DNA of 5,660 bases from an uncultured Oscillospiraceae bacterium (lineage in GTDB: Bacteria > Bacillota > Clostridia > Oscillospirales > Acutalibacteraceae): the NCBI GenBank assembly GCA_900552285.1, contig URYV01000107.1, positions 1 through 5,660 on the forward strand, in the 5' to 3' direction. A model generated the notes under the pieces. That model did not search any database. It was given only the letters and a program-made list of their open reading frames with translations, and was not told where the DNA came from. Of the stretch, positions 1 through 5,660 are shown piece by piece; positions within the stretch are counted from its first letter, which is position 1; each line of letters starts with the position of its first letter. Position numbers and translations under genes: made by a program.

Positions 1-555
1 AGAATGAGCAAATCGGGAACAACCGCCGCAGATCTCGTAAACAATCTTTCGGCGGACGAAATATCAAAGATATTATTTGAATACGGCGAAGAGAAATTCG
101 CCAGAAACATCGCCTCGGCCATTGTGAGAGAAAGGGAAAAATCCCCGATTCTGACCACGGGTCGGCTTTCCGAAATTATTTCCTCGGCCGTTCCCGCAAA
201 GGCAAAACGCAAGGGACACCCCGCGAGACAGAGCTTTCAGGCTCTGCGTATCGCCGTCAACGGCGAGCTTGACAATCTGTCAAAGGGACTTGACGGAGCC
301 GCCGCATCGCTTAAAAAAGGCGGCATTCTTGCGGTCATCACCTTCCACTCGCTGGAGGACAGAATGGTTAAAAGAAAATTTGCCGAGCTTTGCAAGGGCT
401 GCACCTGTCCGCCGGATTTCCCGGTTTGCGTGTGCGGAAAGGTGCCTTTCGGAGAACTTGTTTTCCGTTCTCCCAAAACCGCCGACGACGGCGAGCTTGA
501 ACAAAATCCCCGCTCGAGAAGTGCAAAACTGAGAGCGCTCAGACGTATAAATTAA
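1..555 (+). CDS. rsmH: 16S rRNA (cytosine(1402)-N(4))-methyltransferase RsmH (MraW), 3' part only
   Basis: This is the C-terminal ~184 codons of RsmH, the SAM-dependent enzyme that N4-methylates C1402 of 16S rRNA in the decoding centre. The gene runs off the left edge. The first ATG (4-6) is almost certainly internal, because family members carry an arginine-methionine pair just before the GTTAADLVN-type segment. Family landmarks, numbered from that Met, are YGEEKFAR (27-34), the FQALRIAVNGEL block (78-89), FHSLEDRMVK (114-123) and the C-terminal NPRSRSAKLR (168-177). A cysteine cluster (C130, C133, C135, C142, C144) sits around a CPPDFPVCVC segment; I recall this form from clostridial RsmH proteins. 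Full-length RsmH is about 310 residues, so roughly 125 N-terminal residues, including the SAM-binding motif, lie outside. The TAA stop is 19 nt before the ftsL-like start, which suggests co-transcription. The reading frame is intact and identification is secure. Confidence 0.96.
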   Translation, partial: RMSKSGTTAADLVNNLSADEISKILFEYGEEKFARNIASAIVREREKSPILTTGRLSEIISSAVPAKAKRKGHPARQSFQALRIAVNGELDNLSKGLDGAAASLKKGGILAVITFHSLEDRMVKRKFAELCKGCTCPPDFPVCVCGKVPFGELVFRSPKTADDGELEQNPRSRSAKLRALRRIN

Positions 556-562
556 AAGAAAG

Positions 563-567
563 AAGGA
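563..567 (+). promoter_or_regulatory. Ribosome binding site deciding the TTG start of the ftsL-like gene
   Basis: AAGGA lies 7 nt before TTG at 575-577. The next in-frame ATG falls inside the membrane segment (residue 56), so this site is what supports the TTG start. Confidence 0.75.
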
Positions 568-574
568 AACAGGG

Positions 575-1030
575 TTGAGCAGGTTTTACGACAGCACCGC
601 TTATGATTTTGAAAGATTTGCGCCGAAAAAACCGCAGGCGAAGGTCGTAAGAATTCCCGGTCAGAAAAGAAGGGCGAGAGAAGAGGCTGCGCTCAAGCTG
701 AAAAACCGACTCAAGGCCGCTGCCGTTGTCGCCGTTATTATGGCGCTCATAATTGTTCAGATACACGGTCAGATAAAAAATTCCGAGCTGTCTTTCGAGC
801 TTCATAAAACCAACGAGAGCATAACCTCTCTTAAGCAAGAGGAAAGCCGTCTTAATGTTGAGCTGAATTCCATTGTTTCCTTTAATAACATCGAAAAGGT
901 CGCCGAGGAAAACGGTATGCAAAAGGCCTCGGCGGGTCAGACGGGATACATAAGTGTCACCGACGAGGATTCGGTCGAGGTTCCGGAGGAAAACAAAAAT
1001 ATATTTCAAAAAATAGCCGATCTGTTTTGA
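575..1030 (+). CDS. ftsL: FtsL/DivIC-like septum formation initiator protein, TTG start
   Basis: This encodes a 151-residue bitopic membrane protein in the ftsL position, between rsmH and the transpeptidase gene. Visible parts in order are: a cytoplasmic N-terminus (1-47) whose second half is strongly basic (KRRAREE and KLKNR stretches); one membrane segment (about 48-64); an extracellular heptad-like coiled coil (about 66-100); and an FNNIEKVAEENGMQKA segment (103-118) resembling the conserved end of FtsL/DivIC domains. An acidic tail then ends in a short amphipathic stretch (NIFQKIADLF, 142-151). Such proteins pair with DivIB/FtsQ and DivIC to hold and activate the septal FtsW-PBP synthase. 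Translation starts at TTG, because an AAGGA site is correctly spaced and no upstream in-frame ATG is usable. FtsL sequences diverge strongly, so the name rests on architecture and position more than on residue identity; a DivIC assignment is the main alternative. Confidence 0.82.
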   Translation: MSRFYDSTAYDFERFAPKKPQAKVVRIPGQKRRAREEAALKLKNRLKAAAVVAVIMALIIVQIHGQIKNSELSFELHKTNESITSLKQEESRLNVELNSIVSFNNIEKVAEENGMQKASAGQTGYISVTDEDSVEVPEENKNIFQKIADLF

Positions 1031-1034
1031 CAGG

Positions 1035-1063
1035 TTATAAAAAGTAACTTTCGAACATAAATT
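1035..1063 (+). promoter_or_regulatory. Possible sporulation SigE-type promoter (weak)
   Basis: CATAAATT at 1056-1063 fits the core CATANNNT of a SigE -10 element. An ATA core at 1037-1039, within TTATAAA (1035-1041), lies 14 nt upstream of it, in the range for SigE promoters. The -35 element is poor and the region is A/T-rich, so a chance match is quite possible. It is listed because Bacillus spoVD, which the downstream gene resembles, is under SigE control. Confidence 0.22.
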
Positions 1064-1090
1064 GACTTGTAGAACACTTTAGTGTAAAAT
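1062..1090 (+). promoter_or_regulatory. Predicted SigA promoter driving the PBP-murE-mraY part of the cluster
   Basis: TTGACT (1062-1067) and TAAAAT (1085-1090) are separated by exactly 17 nt, each with one mismatch to the vegetative consensus. An A/T-rich stretch just upstream (about 1037-1061) could act as an UP element. The transcript would begin near 1096-1098, leaving a leader of about 53-55 nt before the PBP start. The site lies in the only gap long enough for a promoter, so it would let the PBP, murE and mraY be expressed apart from rsmH and ftsL. The prediction comes from sequence alone. Confidence 0.7.
1074..1085 (+). promoter_or_regulatory. Perfect 12-bp palindrome overlapping the promoter spacer and -10 (operator-like)
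   Basis: ACACT-TT-AGTGT has two perfect 5-bp arms and a 2-nt centre. It fills the downstream half of the 17-nt spacer and overlaps the first base of the -10 box. A dimeric repressor bound here would block RNA polymerase. I cannot assign it to a known regulator, and a short palindrome can occur by chance. Confidence 0.35.
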
Positions 1091-1094
1091 GAAA

Positions 1095-1115
1095 GGGCGA
1101 ACGTTCGGTTCGCCC
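1095..1115 (+). other. Stem-loop in the PBP leader, at or next to the predicted transcript start
   Basis: GGGCGAAC (1095-1102) pairs perfectly with GTTCGCCC (1108-1115): eight base pairs, five of them G-C or C-G in the outer stem, around a 5-nt loop. No clean T-run follows on the plus strand (ATAGCTTTATTATAT), so it is a poor forward terminator. On the minus strand the following sequence is T-rich (TTTCATTTTACAC), but no minus-strand gene is present to terminate. A 5' mRNA-protecting hairpin is one plausible role, as is a weak attenuator of read-through from ftsL. Confidence 0.55.
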
Positions 1116-1135
1116 ATAGCTTTATTATATGAAAA

Positions 1136-1141
1136 AAGGAG
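1136..1141 (+). promoter_or_regulatory. Ribosome binding site of the PBP gene
   Basis: AAGGAG lies 9 nt before the ATG at 1151. It is the strongest Shine-Dalgarno match in the window and fixes this start. Confidence 0.85.
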
Positions 1142-1150
1142 TGACCGAGC

Positions 1151-3391
1151 ATGGCAAGAAAAAGTCCCACAAAGCAGATGTGCAACCGCATGATAGCCGT
1201 TGCAGTTGCCCTTTCGATAATCTTGGTGGGTGTTTGCGGGGTCAGCCTTTTTAACATAATGGTCATTCACGGAAAAAAATATTCCACCGAGGCCGCCGAT
1301 CAGCAGCTTAAAACCGTGACCCTCAAGGCTGAAAGAGGGGATATTTACGACTGCAACGGCAAGGTGCTTGCCACAAGCGCCACCGTTTGGACGGTCTATA
1401 TTGTTCCGAAAAATTTTGATAACGATACAGAAAAAGCCCGTCTCGTTGCCGACGGGCTTGCCGAGATTTTGGAGCTTGACGCCGATTCGGTCTATGAACA
1501 GACCCAAAAGAACACGGCTTATGAAAAGGTGAAGTCCAAAATCGAACAGCCCGAGGCCGACAAGGTCAGGGAATTTGTCACCGAAAACAAGGTCGGTTCG
1601 ATAGTCGGTCTTGAGTCCTCAACCAAAAGATATTATCCTAACGGCAGCATGGCCTCCACCGTCCTCGGTTTTGTGGGCGACGACAATCAGGGGCTTTCGG
1701 GAATAGAGTATCAATATGATTCCGAGCTTGAGGGAGTTCCCGGCAAGCTTGTTGCGTCCAAAAATGCTCAGGGCGGAGATATGCCTTTTAACTATGAGAC
1801 CATGGTTGAGGCCACGCCGGGCGGTTCGATTAAGCTCACCATAGACGAGTATGTTCAGCATATCTGCGAGAAATATCTTGACGAGGCGGTTACGGCCAAC
1901 AGCGCAACCAATCGTGGCTGTGCTGTGGTGATGAACGTCAAAACGGGAGAAATCGTGGGAATGGCCACAAAGCCGGATTTTGACCCCAACGAACCCTTCA
2001 CTCTTTACAGCGATACCGATAAAAAAACCATCGACGATCTTACCGCGTCCTCGGCCGACCAAAAGGAAATTTCGGCAAAGCGCACCGAGCTTTTGGAGGC
2101 TCAATGGAAAAACAAGGCCATCACCGATACATATGAGCCCGGTTCGGTTTTCAAAATAATAACCGGCTCGGCGGCGGTGGAGGAAAAAAAGGCGACCATG
2201 AGCTCGTCCTTCAATTGTCCCGGATATATTGTTATTGCCGGAACGAGATATAACTGTCATCAGCTTTCCGGCCACGGAGCGCAGACCTTTATAAATATTT
2301 TCGAAAACTCCTGCAACCCGGCCTTTATCGAGATAGGACAGAGGCTCGGTTCGACGCTTTTCTACAATTATTTCAAGGCCTTCGGATTCACTCAGAAAAC
2401 GGGAATAGACCTCCCCGGAGAGACCACCGGCGTTTACTATACCGCCGACAAAATGGGCCCTGTCGAGCTTGCGTCCGAGTCATTCGGTCAGACCTTCAGA
2501 ATTACCCCCATGCAGATGATAACCGCCGTTGCCGCCGTTGCAAACGGAGGATATTACGTTAAGCCCCACATTGTCAAGGAAATTCTCGACAGCAACGGAA
2601 ACGTCGTAAAAAGCTTTGAAACCGAGAAACAGCGTCAGGTTATTTCCACAGAGACCTCTCAGATAATCAGTCAATGTCTAAATTCGGTCGTGGAAAACGG
2701 CTCGGGTAAAAATGCCTATGTGGCGGGATACCGTATGTGCGGAAAAACCGGTACTTCTCAAAAAATCGACAAGGTGGACGAATCGGGGACCATGCTTTAT
2801 GTCGCATCCTTCTGCGGATTTGCGCCTGCCGACGACCCGGAATATGCGATAATCGTCATTGTGGATGAGCCCCGTGCCGGAGCATACTACGGAAGTGTCG
2901 TTTCGGCTCCCGTTGCGGCGTCCATAATGGGCGACATTCTCCCTTATCTCGGCGTGGAGGCCAAATACTCCGATTCGGAATATGAAGCCATAACCAAAAC
3001 CGTTCCCAATGTTGCGGGAATGACGGTGGAACAGGCAAGAAACGCGCTTTCGGCCGTCGGACTTTCGGCGACCGTAAAGGGCGACGGGGAAAACGTGCTC
3101 CGTCAAACGCCGTATGCGGGGTCAAATACACCTGCCGGAGGAAGTGTTGTGCTCTACACCACCGAGGATGACACGGGAAGCAGCGTTACGGTTCCCGCTT
3201 TTAACGGAATGTCTCCGTCGCAAACCAAGGATGCGGCCGAAAACGCAGGTTTGACGGTGAATTTCTACGGAATAAAGGATGACAAACAAAGCGGCGCCCT
3301 GTGCTATAAACAAAGCGTTGACGCAGGCGCATCTGTTGAATACGGTTCGGTTATAACGGTGTATTTCCGCTATTCCGACACGGTAGAATAA
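1151..3391 (+). CDS. Class B penicillin-binding protein (FtsI/PBP2B/SpoVD family) with two PASTA domains
   Basis: This 746-residue peptidoglycan D,D-transpeptidase is anchored by one N-terminal membrane segment (about 14-38) with its catalytic part outside the cell. The PBP dimerisation domain follows (about 54-215, with the RGDIYD motif at 62-67). The transpeptidase domain (about 250-600) has all three active-site motifs: SVFK with the acylated S332 and K335, SCN at 387-389, and KTG at 532-534 within a KTGTSQK stretch. Two PASTA domains close the protein (about 615-671 and 678-740). It would crosslink septal peptidoglycan with FtsW and the FtsL-like neighbour. Two PASTA domains resemble PBP2B of Bacillus, whereas cysteines C369 and C388 near the active site resemble SpoVD, so a division-versus-sporulation assignment is left open and no symbol is given. 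It is 21 nt upstream of murE and has its own predicted promoter. The frame is intact. Confidence 0.96.
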   Translation: MARKSPTKQMCNRMIAVAVALSIILVGVCGVSLFNIMVIHGKKYSTEAADQQLKTVTLKAERGDIYDCNGKVLATSATVWTVYIVPKNFDNDTEKARLVADGLAEILELDADSVYEQTQKNTAYEKVKSKIEQPEADKVREFVTENKVGSIVGLESSTKRYYPNGSMASTVLGFVGDDNQGLSGIEYQYDSELEGVPGKLVASKNAQGGDMPFNYETMVEATPGGSIKLTIDEYVQHICEKYLDEAVTANSATNRGCAVVMNVKTGEIVGMATKPDFDPNEPFTLYSDTDKKTIDDLTASSADQKEISAKRTELLEAQWKNKAITDTYEPGSVFKIITGSAAVEEKKATMSSSFNCPGYIVIAGTRYNCHQLSGHGAQTFINIFENSCNPAFIEIGQRLGSTLFYNYFKAFGFTQKTGIDLPGETTGVYYTADKMGPVELASESFGQTFRITPMQMITAVAAVANGGYYVKPHIVKEILDSNGNVVKSFETEKQRQVISTETSQIISQCLNSVVENGSGKNAYVAGYRMCGKTGTSQKIDKVDESGTMLYVASFCGFAPADDPEYAIIVIVDEPRAGAYYGSVVSAPVAASIMGDILPYLGVEAKYSDSEYEAITKTVPNVAGMTVEQARNALSAVGLSATVKGDGENVLRQTPYAGSNTPAGGSVVLYTTEDDTGSSVTVPAFNGMSPSQTKDAAENAGLTVNFYGIKDDKQSGALCYKQSVDAGASVEYGSVITVYFRYSDTVE

Positions 3392-3401
3392 GGTAAAGGG
3401 T

Positions 3402-3406
3402 AGGAG
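3402..3406 (+). promoter_or_regulatory. Ribosome binding site of murE
   Basis: AGGAG lies 6 nt before the ATG at 3413, inside the 21-nt gap after the PBP stop codon. It supports this start. Confidence 0.8.
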
Positions 3407-3412
3407 ATTTTT

Positions 3413-4843
3413 ATGAAACTCAAAGAACTTTTGGCTGAGGCCGCAAATACTGAATTTGCCGATATTGAAATTTCAAATGTAAAAAAGGATTCCCGAAAGG
3501 TTGATAAGGGGGACGCCTTTGTCTGTATAAACGGCGTGACTGCCGACGGACACAAATTTGCAAAGACCGCCGCACAAAACGGAGCCGCGGTTGTTATCTG
3601 CGAACACGATGTGGGTCTTGAAAACCAGCTTGTTGTGGACGATACAAGAAAGGCCTATGCGCTTATGTGCGCCGCCTTTTTCGGAAATCCCGCAAAAAAG
3701 CTTAAAATCGTCGGTGTGACCGGAACAAACGGCAAAACCACCACCTGTACCGTTCTTAAATCCATTTTGGAGCATTTCGGGCACAAGGTCGGCCTTATTG
3801 GAACCGTTCAGAACATGATAGGCGACGAGACGCTGCCCGCCAAAAACACGACCCCCGACCCTTATGAGCTTCATTCTCTTTTTTCTCTTATGCTTTCGGC
3901 CGACTGTGATTATGTTGTCATGGAGGTTTCCTCCCACGCCATTGACATGAAAAGAGTCTACGGCCTTACCTATGCGGCCTGTGTTTTCACAAATCTGACT
4001 CAGGATCATCTTGACTATCATAAAACAATGGAAAATTATCTGAATGTCAAGAAACGCATATTCAGTCTTTGCGAAAAGGCTGTTGTCAATGCCGACGATA
4101 AATATGCCGAGGACATTATCGAAGCCTGCGACTGCGACGTTTACACCTATTCGGTGAAATGCGCCAACACTACCTTCAAGGCTCAAAACATCTGCCACAG
4201 GGTCGACGGAGTGGATTTTGAAATGAAGGGCGACGGCGTTATCGGAAGGGTAAGATTTAAAACCCCCGGTGAATTTTCGGTTTACAATGCTCTTGCGGCC
4301 GGAACCTGTGCCGTGGCGCTGGGACTTCCTTTTGCAGGCGTGACCGACGCGCTTTGTCTCGGACCCAAGGTCAAGGGACGCGCGGAGGTCGTTCCCACAA
4401 ACCGCGATTTTACCGTCGTTATCGACTATGCCCACACTCCCGACGGGCTGCTAAACATAATGGAAACCTTAAACGAGGTAAAAAAAGGCCGTCTTGTGAC
4501 CGTTTTCGGCTGCGGAGGCGATCGCGACAAGACCAAACGCCCCATTATGGGAAAGCTTGCCGAGGAAAATTCCGACAAGGTTATTGTGACCTCGGATAAT
4601 CCCCGTTCGGAGGACCCGGACGAAATTATAAAGGACGTTCTCGAAGGCATGAAGGACAGCAAGGTGCCCGTCGAGGCCATTGCCGACCGCGCAAAGGCCG
4701 TTGAACACGCAATTTTGACTGCGCAGCCCGGAGACATGATTCTTCTTGCGGGAAAAGGCCATGAGACATATCAGGTCCTTAAGGACAAAACAATTCATCT
4801 CGACGAACGGGAGATTGTGGCCGACACGCTTAAAAAACTTTGA
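3413..4843 (+). CDS. murE: UDP-N-acetylmuramoyl-L-alanyl-D-glutamate--2,6-diaminopimelate ligase MurE
   Basis: This cytoplasmic Mur ligase (476 residues, a normal length for the family) uses ATP to add the third stem-peptide residue to UDP-MurNAc-L-Ala-D-Glu. The N-terminal UDP-substrate domain spans about 1-95. The central ATPase domain (about 98-310) has the P-loop GVTGTNGKTT (101-110, K108) and the TTPDP substrate segment (146-150). It also contains EVSSHA (171-176) and K213 in NVKKRIF, which aligns by motif with the carbamylated lysine of E. coli MurE (K224 there). The C-terminal domain contains DYAHTPD (338-344), GCGGDRD (366-372), DNPR (395-398) and GKGHE (447-451). DNPR, with G447 and E451, is the signature for meso-diaminopimelate; lysine-adding enzymes differ there. 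It follows the PBP by 21 nt and precedes mraY by 14 nt, so it is probably in the same transcript. No key residue is missing. Confidence 0.97.
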   Translation: MKLKELLAEAANTEFADIEISNVKKDSRKVDKGDAFVCINGVTADGHKFAKTAAQNGAAVVICEHDVGLENQLVVDDTRKAYALMCAAFFGNPAKKLKIVGVTGTNGKTTTCTVLKSILEHFGHKVGLIGTVQNMIGDETLPAKNTTPDPYELHSLFSLMLSADCDYVVMEVSSHAIDMKRVYGLTYAACVFTNLTQDHLDYHKTMENYLNVKKRIFSLCEKAVVNADDKYAEDIIEACDCDVYTYSVKCANTTFKAQNICHRVDGVDFEMKGDGVIGRVRFKTPGEFSVYNALAAGTCAVALGLPFAGVTDALCLGPKVKGRAEVVPTNRDFTVVIDYAHTPDGLLNIMETLNEVKKGRLVTVFGCGGDRDKTKRPIMGKLAEENSDKVIVTSDNPRSEDPDEIIKDVLEGMKDSKVPVEAIADRAKAVEHAILTAQPGDMILLAGKGHETYQVLKDKTIHLDEREIVADTLKKL

Positions 4844-4857
4844 TTGGATGTTGAAAA

Positions 4858-5660
4858 ATGGATACAGTATATTCGATTGTTGCGGCGGGAACGGCTTTTC
4901 TTGCAACGGCTCTTTTGGGCTTTATAATCGTTCCCTTTCTGCACAAGCTTAAATTCGGTCAGACAATTCTTGACATCGGCCCGAACTGGCACAAGTCAAA
5001 GCAGGGCACACCCACAATGGGCGGTATAATGTTTATAATCGGAATTGTGCTGTCAATTGTGCTGACGCTTACTCTTGCACTTGCCGTGGGCGGCGACAGC
5101 GGTCTTTATGCCCAGCTGACCTCCACGACCCCTCAGCACAGAATTTTCACCGTCCGCATGATTGCAGGCGCGGTAATGGCGCTGTCTTTCGGTTTTATCG
5201 GATTTATCGACGATTATATCAAGGTTGTTAAAAAACGCAATCTCGGTCTTACCCCGAGGCAAAAAACCCTGCTTCAGCTTCTTGTGGCTGCGGCATATCT
5301 TTCTTGTCTTGCCCTTTCGGGAGACACCTTCACGAAAATACCTTTTTTGGGTACGGTGGATGTTTCTCACGGCGCGGGACTTATATATTGGCCGATTGCC
5401 CTGCTTTTCATATACGGATTTGTCAATGCCGTTAATCTGACCGACGGAATAGACGGGCTGGCAAGCTCGGTTACCATGGTTGTTTCGGTATGTTTCATGA
5501 TAATTTCGGGAATACTTCAAAACAGGGCGCTTTCTGTTCTTGCCTGTGCCGCCGCCGGAGGCTGCTGCGGTTTTCTTTGCTGGAATTTAAAGCCCGCCAA
5601 GGTCTTTATGGGCGATACCGGCTCGCTTTTCCTCGGAGGTCTTGTGGTGGCGCTTGCTTT
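4858..5660 (+). CDS. mraY: Phospho-N-acetylmuramoyl-pentapeptide-transferase MraY, 5' part only
   Basis: The frame stays open from the ATG at 4858 to the window end (267 codons plus 2 nt). MraY is the multi-pass membrane enzyme that transfers phospho-MurNAc-pentapeptide from its UDP carrier to undecaprenyl phosphate, giving lipid I. Family motifs are KQGTPTMGG (48-56), FIDDYIKVVKKRNLGLT (116-132), NAVNLTDGIDGLA (190-202) and PAKVFMGDTGSLFLGG (246-261). These supply the conserved aspartates D118, D119, D196 and D253. About seven hydrophobic segments are visible (roughly 5-28, 53-77, 99-118, 137-156, 172-192, 200-220, 225-243). Full-length MraY is about 320-330 residues, so 55-60 C-terminal residues, including the usual histidine-rich motif, are missing. 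The Shine-Dalgarno is weak (GGA at 4846-4848, 9 nt before the ATG) and the start is 14 nt after the murE stop, so translational coupling to murE is plausible. murD is the expected next gene in many Firmicutes. Confidence 0.96.
   Translation, partial: MDTVYSIVAAGTAFLATALLGFIIVPFLHKLKFGQTILDIGPNWHKSKQGTPTMGGIMFIIGIVLSIVLTLTLALAVGGDSGLYAQLTSTTPQHRIFTVRMIAGAVMALSFGFIGFIDDYIKVVKKRNLGLTPRQKTLLQLLVAAAYLSCLALSGDTFTKIPFLGTVDVSHGAGLIYWPIALLFIYGFVNAVNLTDGIDGLASSVTMVVSVCFMIISGILQNRALSVLACAAAGGCCGFLCWNLKPAKVFMGDTGSLFLGGLVVALA

Noticed and set aside
539..1009. Minus-strand open frame (156 codons) opposite the ftsL-like gene
   Set aside because: The plus-strand frame has a membrane segment, a coiled coil and operon position; the antisense frame has none of this support.
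1095..1130. Intrinsic terminator after the ftsL-like gene
   Set aside because: The stem is good, but it is not followed by a T-run on the plus strand, and a promoter lies directly before it; kept as a leader hairpin instead.
1089..1193. Small plus-strand frame of 34 codons starting in the -10 box and overlapping the PBP start, considered as a leader peptide
   Set aside because: It has no ribosome binding site, its ATG overlaps the promoter -10 so it would lie upstream of the predicted transcript start, and it overlaps the PBP start region.
2027..2107. Charged stretch (residues about 293-319) before the PBP active-site serine, considered as an unusual insertion
   Set aside because: From memory, FtsI/SpoVD-type proteins of Clostridia often have a variable charged segment between the NEPF-like and TYEPGS motifs, so it is within family variation.
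1619..2275. Minus-strand open frame (218 codons) inside the PBP gene
   Set aside because: It is antisense to the transpeptidase core, with a composition typical of a mirrored coding frame and no recognisable protein family.
3473..4435. Long minus-strand open frame (320 codons) inside murE
   Set aside because: It lies wholly opposite an intact, motif-rich murE, has no recognisable domain and no gene context; it is a by-product of murE codon usage.
4746..4952. Plus-strand frame of 68 codons across the murE-mraY junction
   Set aside because: It overlaps two well-supported genes out of frame and shows no family features.
5053..5520. Minus-strand open frame (155 codons) opposite mraY
   Set aside because: The plus frame encodes all the visible MraY motifs; the antisense product is basic, low in hydrophobic content and unrecognisable.

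Overview
The window is a plus-strand piece of the division and cell wall (dcw) cluster of a Gram-positive bacterium. Five genes lie in one direction: the 3' part of rsmH (mraW), an ftsL-like divisome gene, a class B penicillin-binding transpeptidase with two PASTA domains, murE, and the 5' part of mraY. The gene order, the purine-rich Shine-Dalgarno sites, a TTG start, the clostridial-style cysteine cluster in RsmH and the PASTA-bearing PBP point to Firmicutes. A member of class Clostridia, perhaps Oscillospirales-like, is most likely, but this placement is inference. The DNPR motif in MurE indicates a peptidoglycan built with meso-diaminopimelate.

Layout: 1-555 is the RsmH C-terminal part, which enters from outside the window. 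575-1030 is a bitopic FtsL/DivIC-like protein. 1031-1150 is the only sizeable intergenic gap. It holds a strong-looking vegetative promoter (TTGACT, 17 nt, TAAAAT), a perfect 12-bp palindrome straddling the spacer and -10, a weaker possible sporulation SigE-type promoter, and a perfect 8-bp hairpin near the predicted transcript start. 1151-3391 is the PBP, 3413-4843 is murE, and 4858 to the window end is mraY. The other junctions are short (19, 21 and 14 nt), consistent with an operon. No rRNA, tRNA, CRISPR array, mobile element or long repeat was seen.

How the genes work together: RsmH methylates 16S rRNA in the ribosomal decoding centre. The FtsL-like protein would scaffold the septal synthase, and the PBP crosslinks septal or spore-cortex peptidoglycan. 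MurE adds meso-DAP to the cytoplasmic UDP-MurNAc precursor, and MraY moves the finished precursor onto undecaprenyl phosphate to give lipid I.

No previously undescribed system was found. The points most worth a second look are the regulatory block before the PBP gene, and a cysteine pair in the PBP that appears to match the redox-controlled pair of Bacillus SpoVD.
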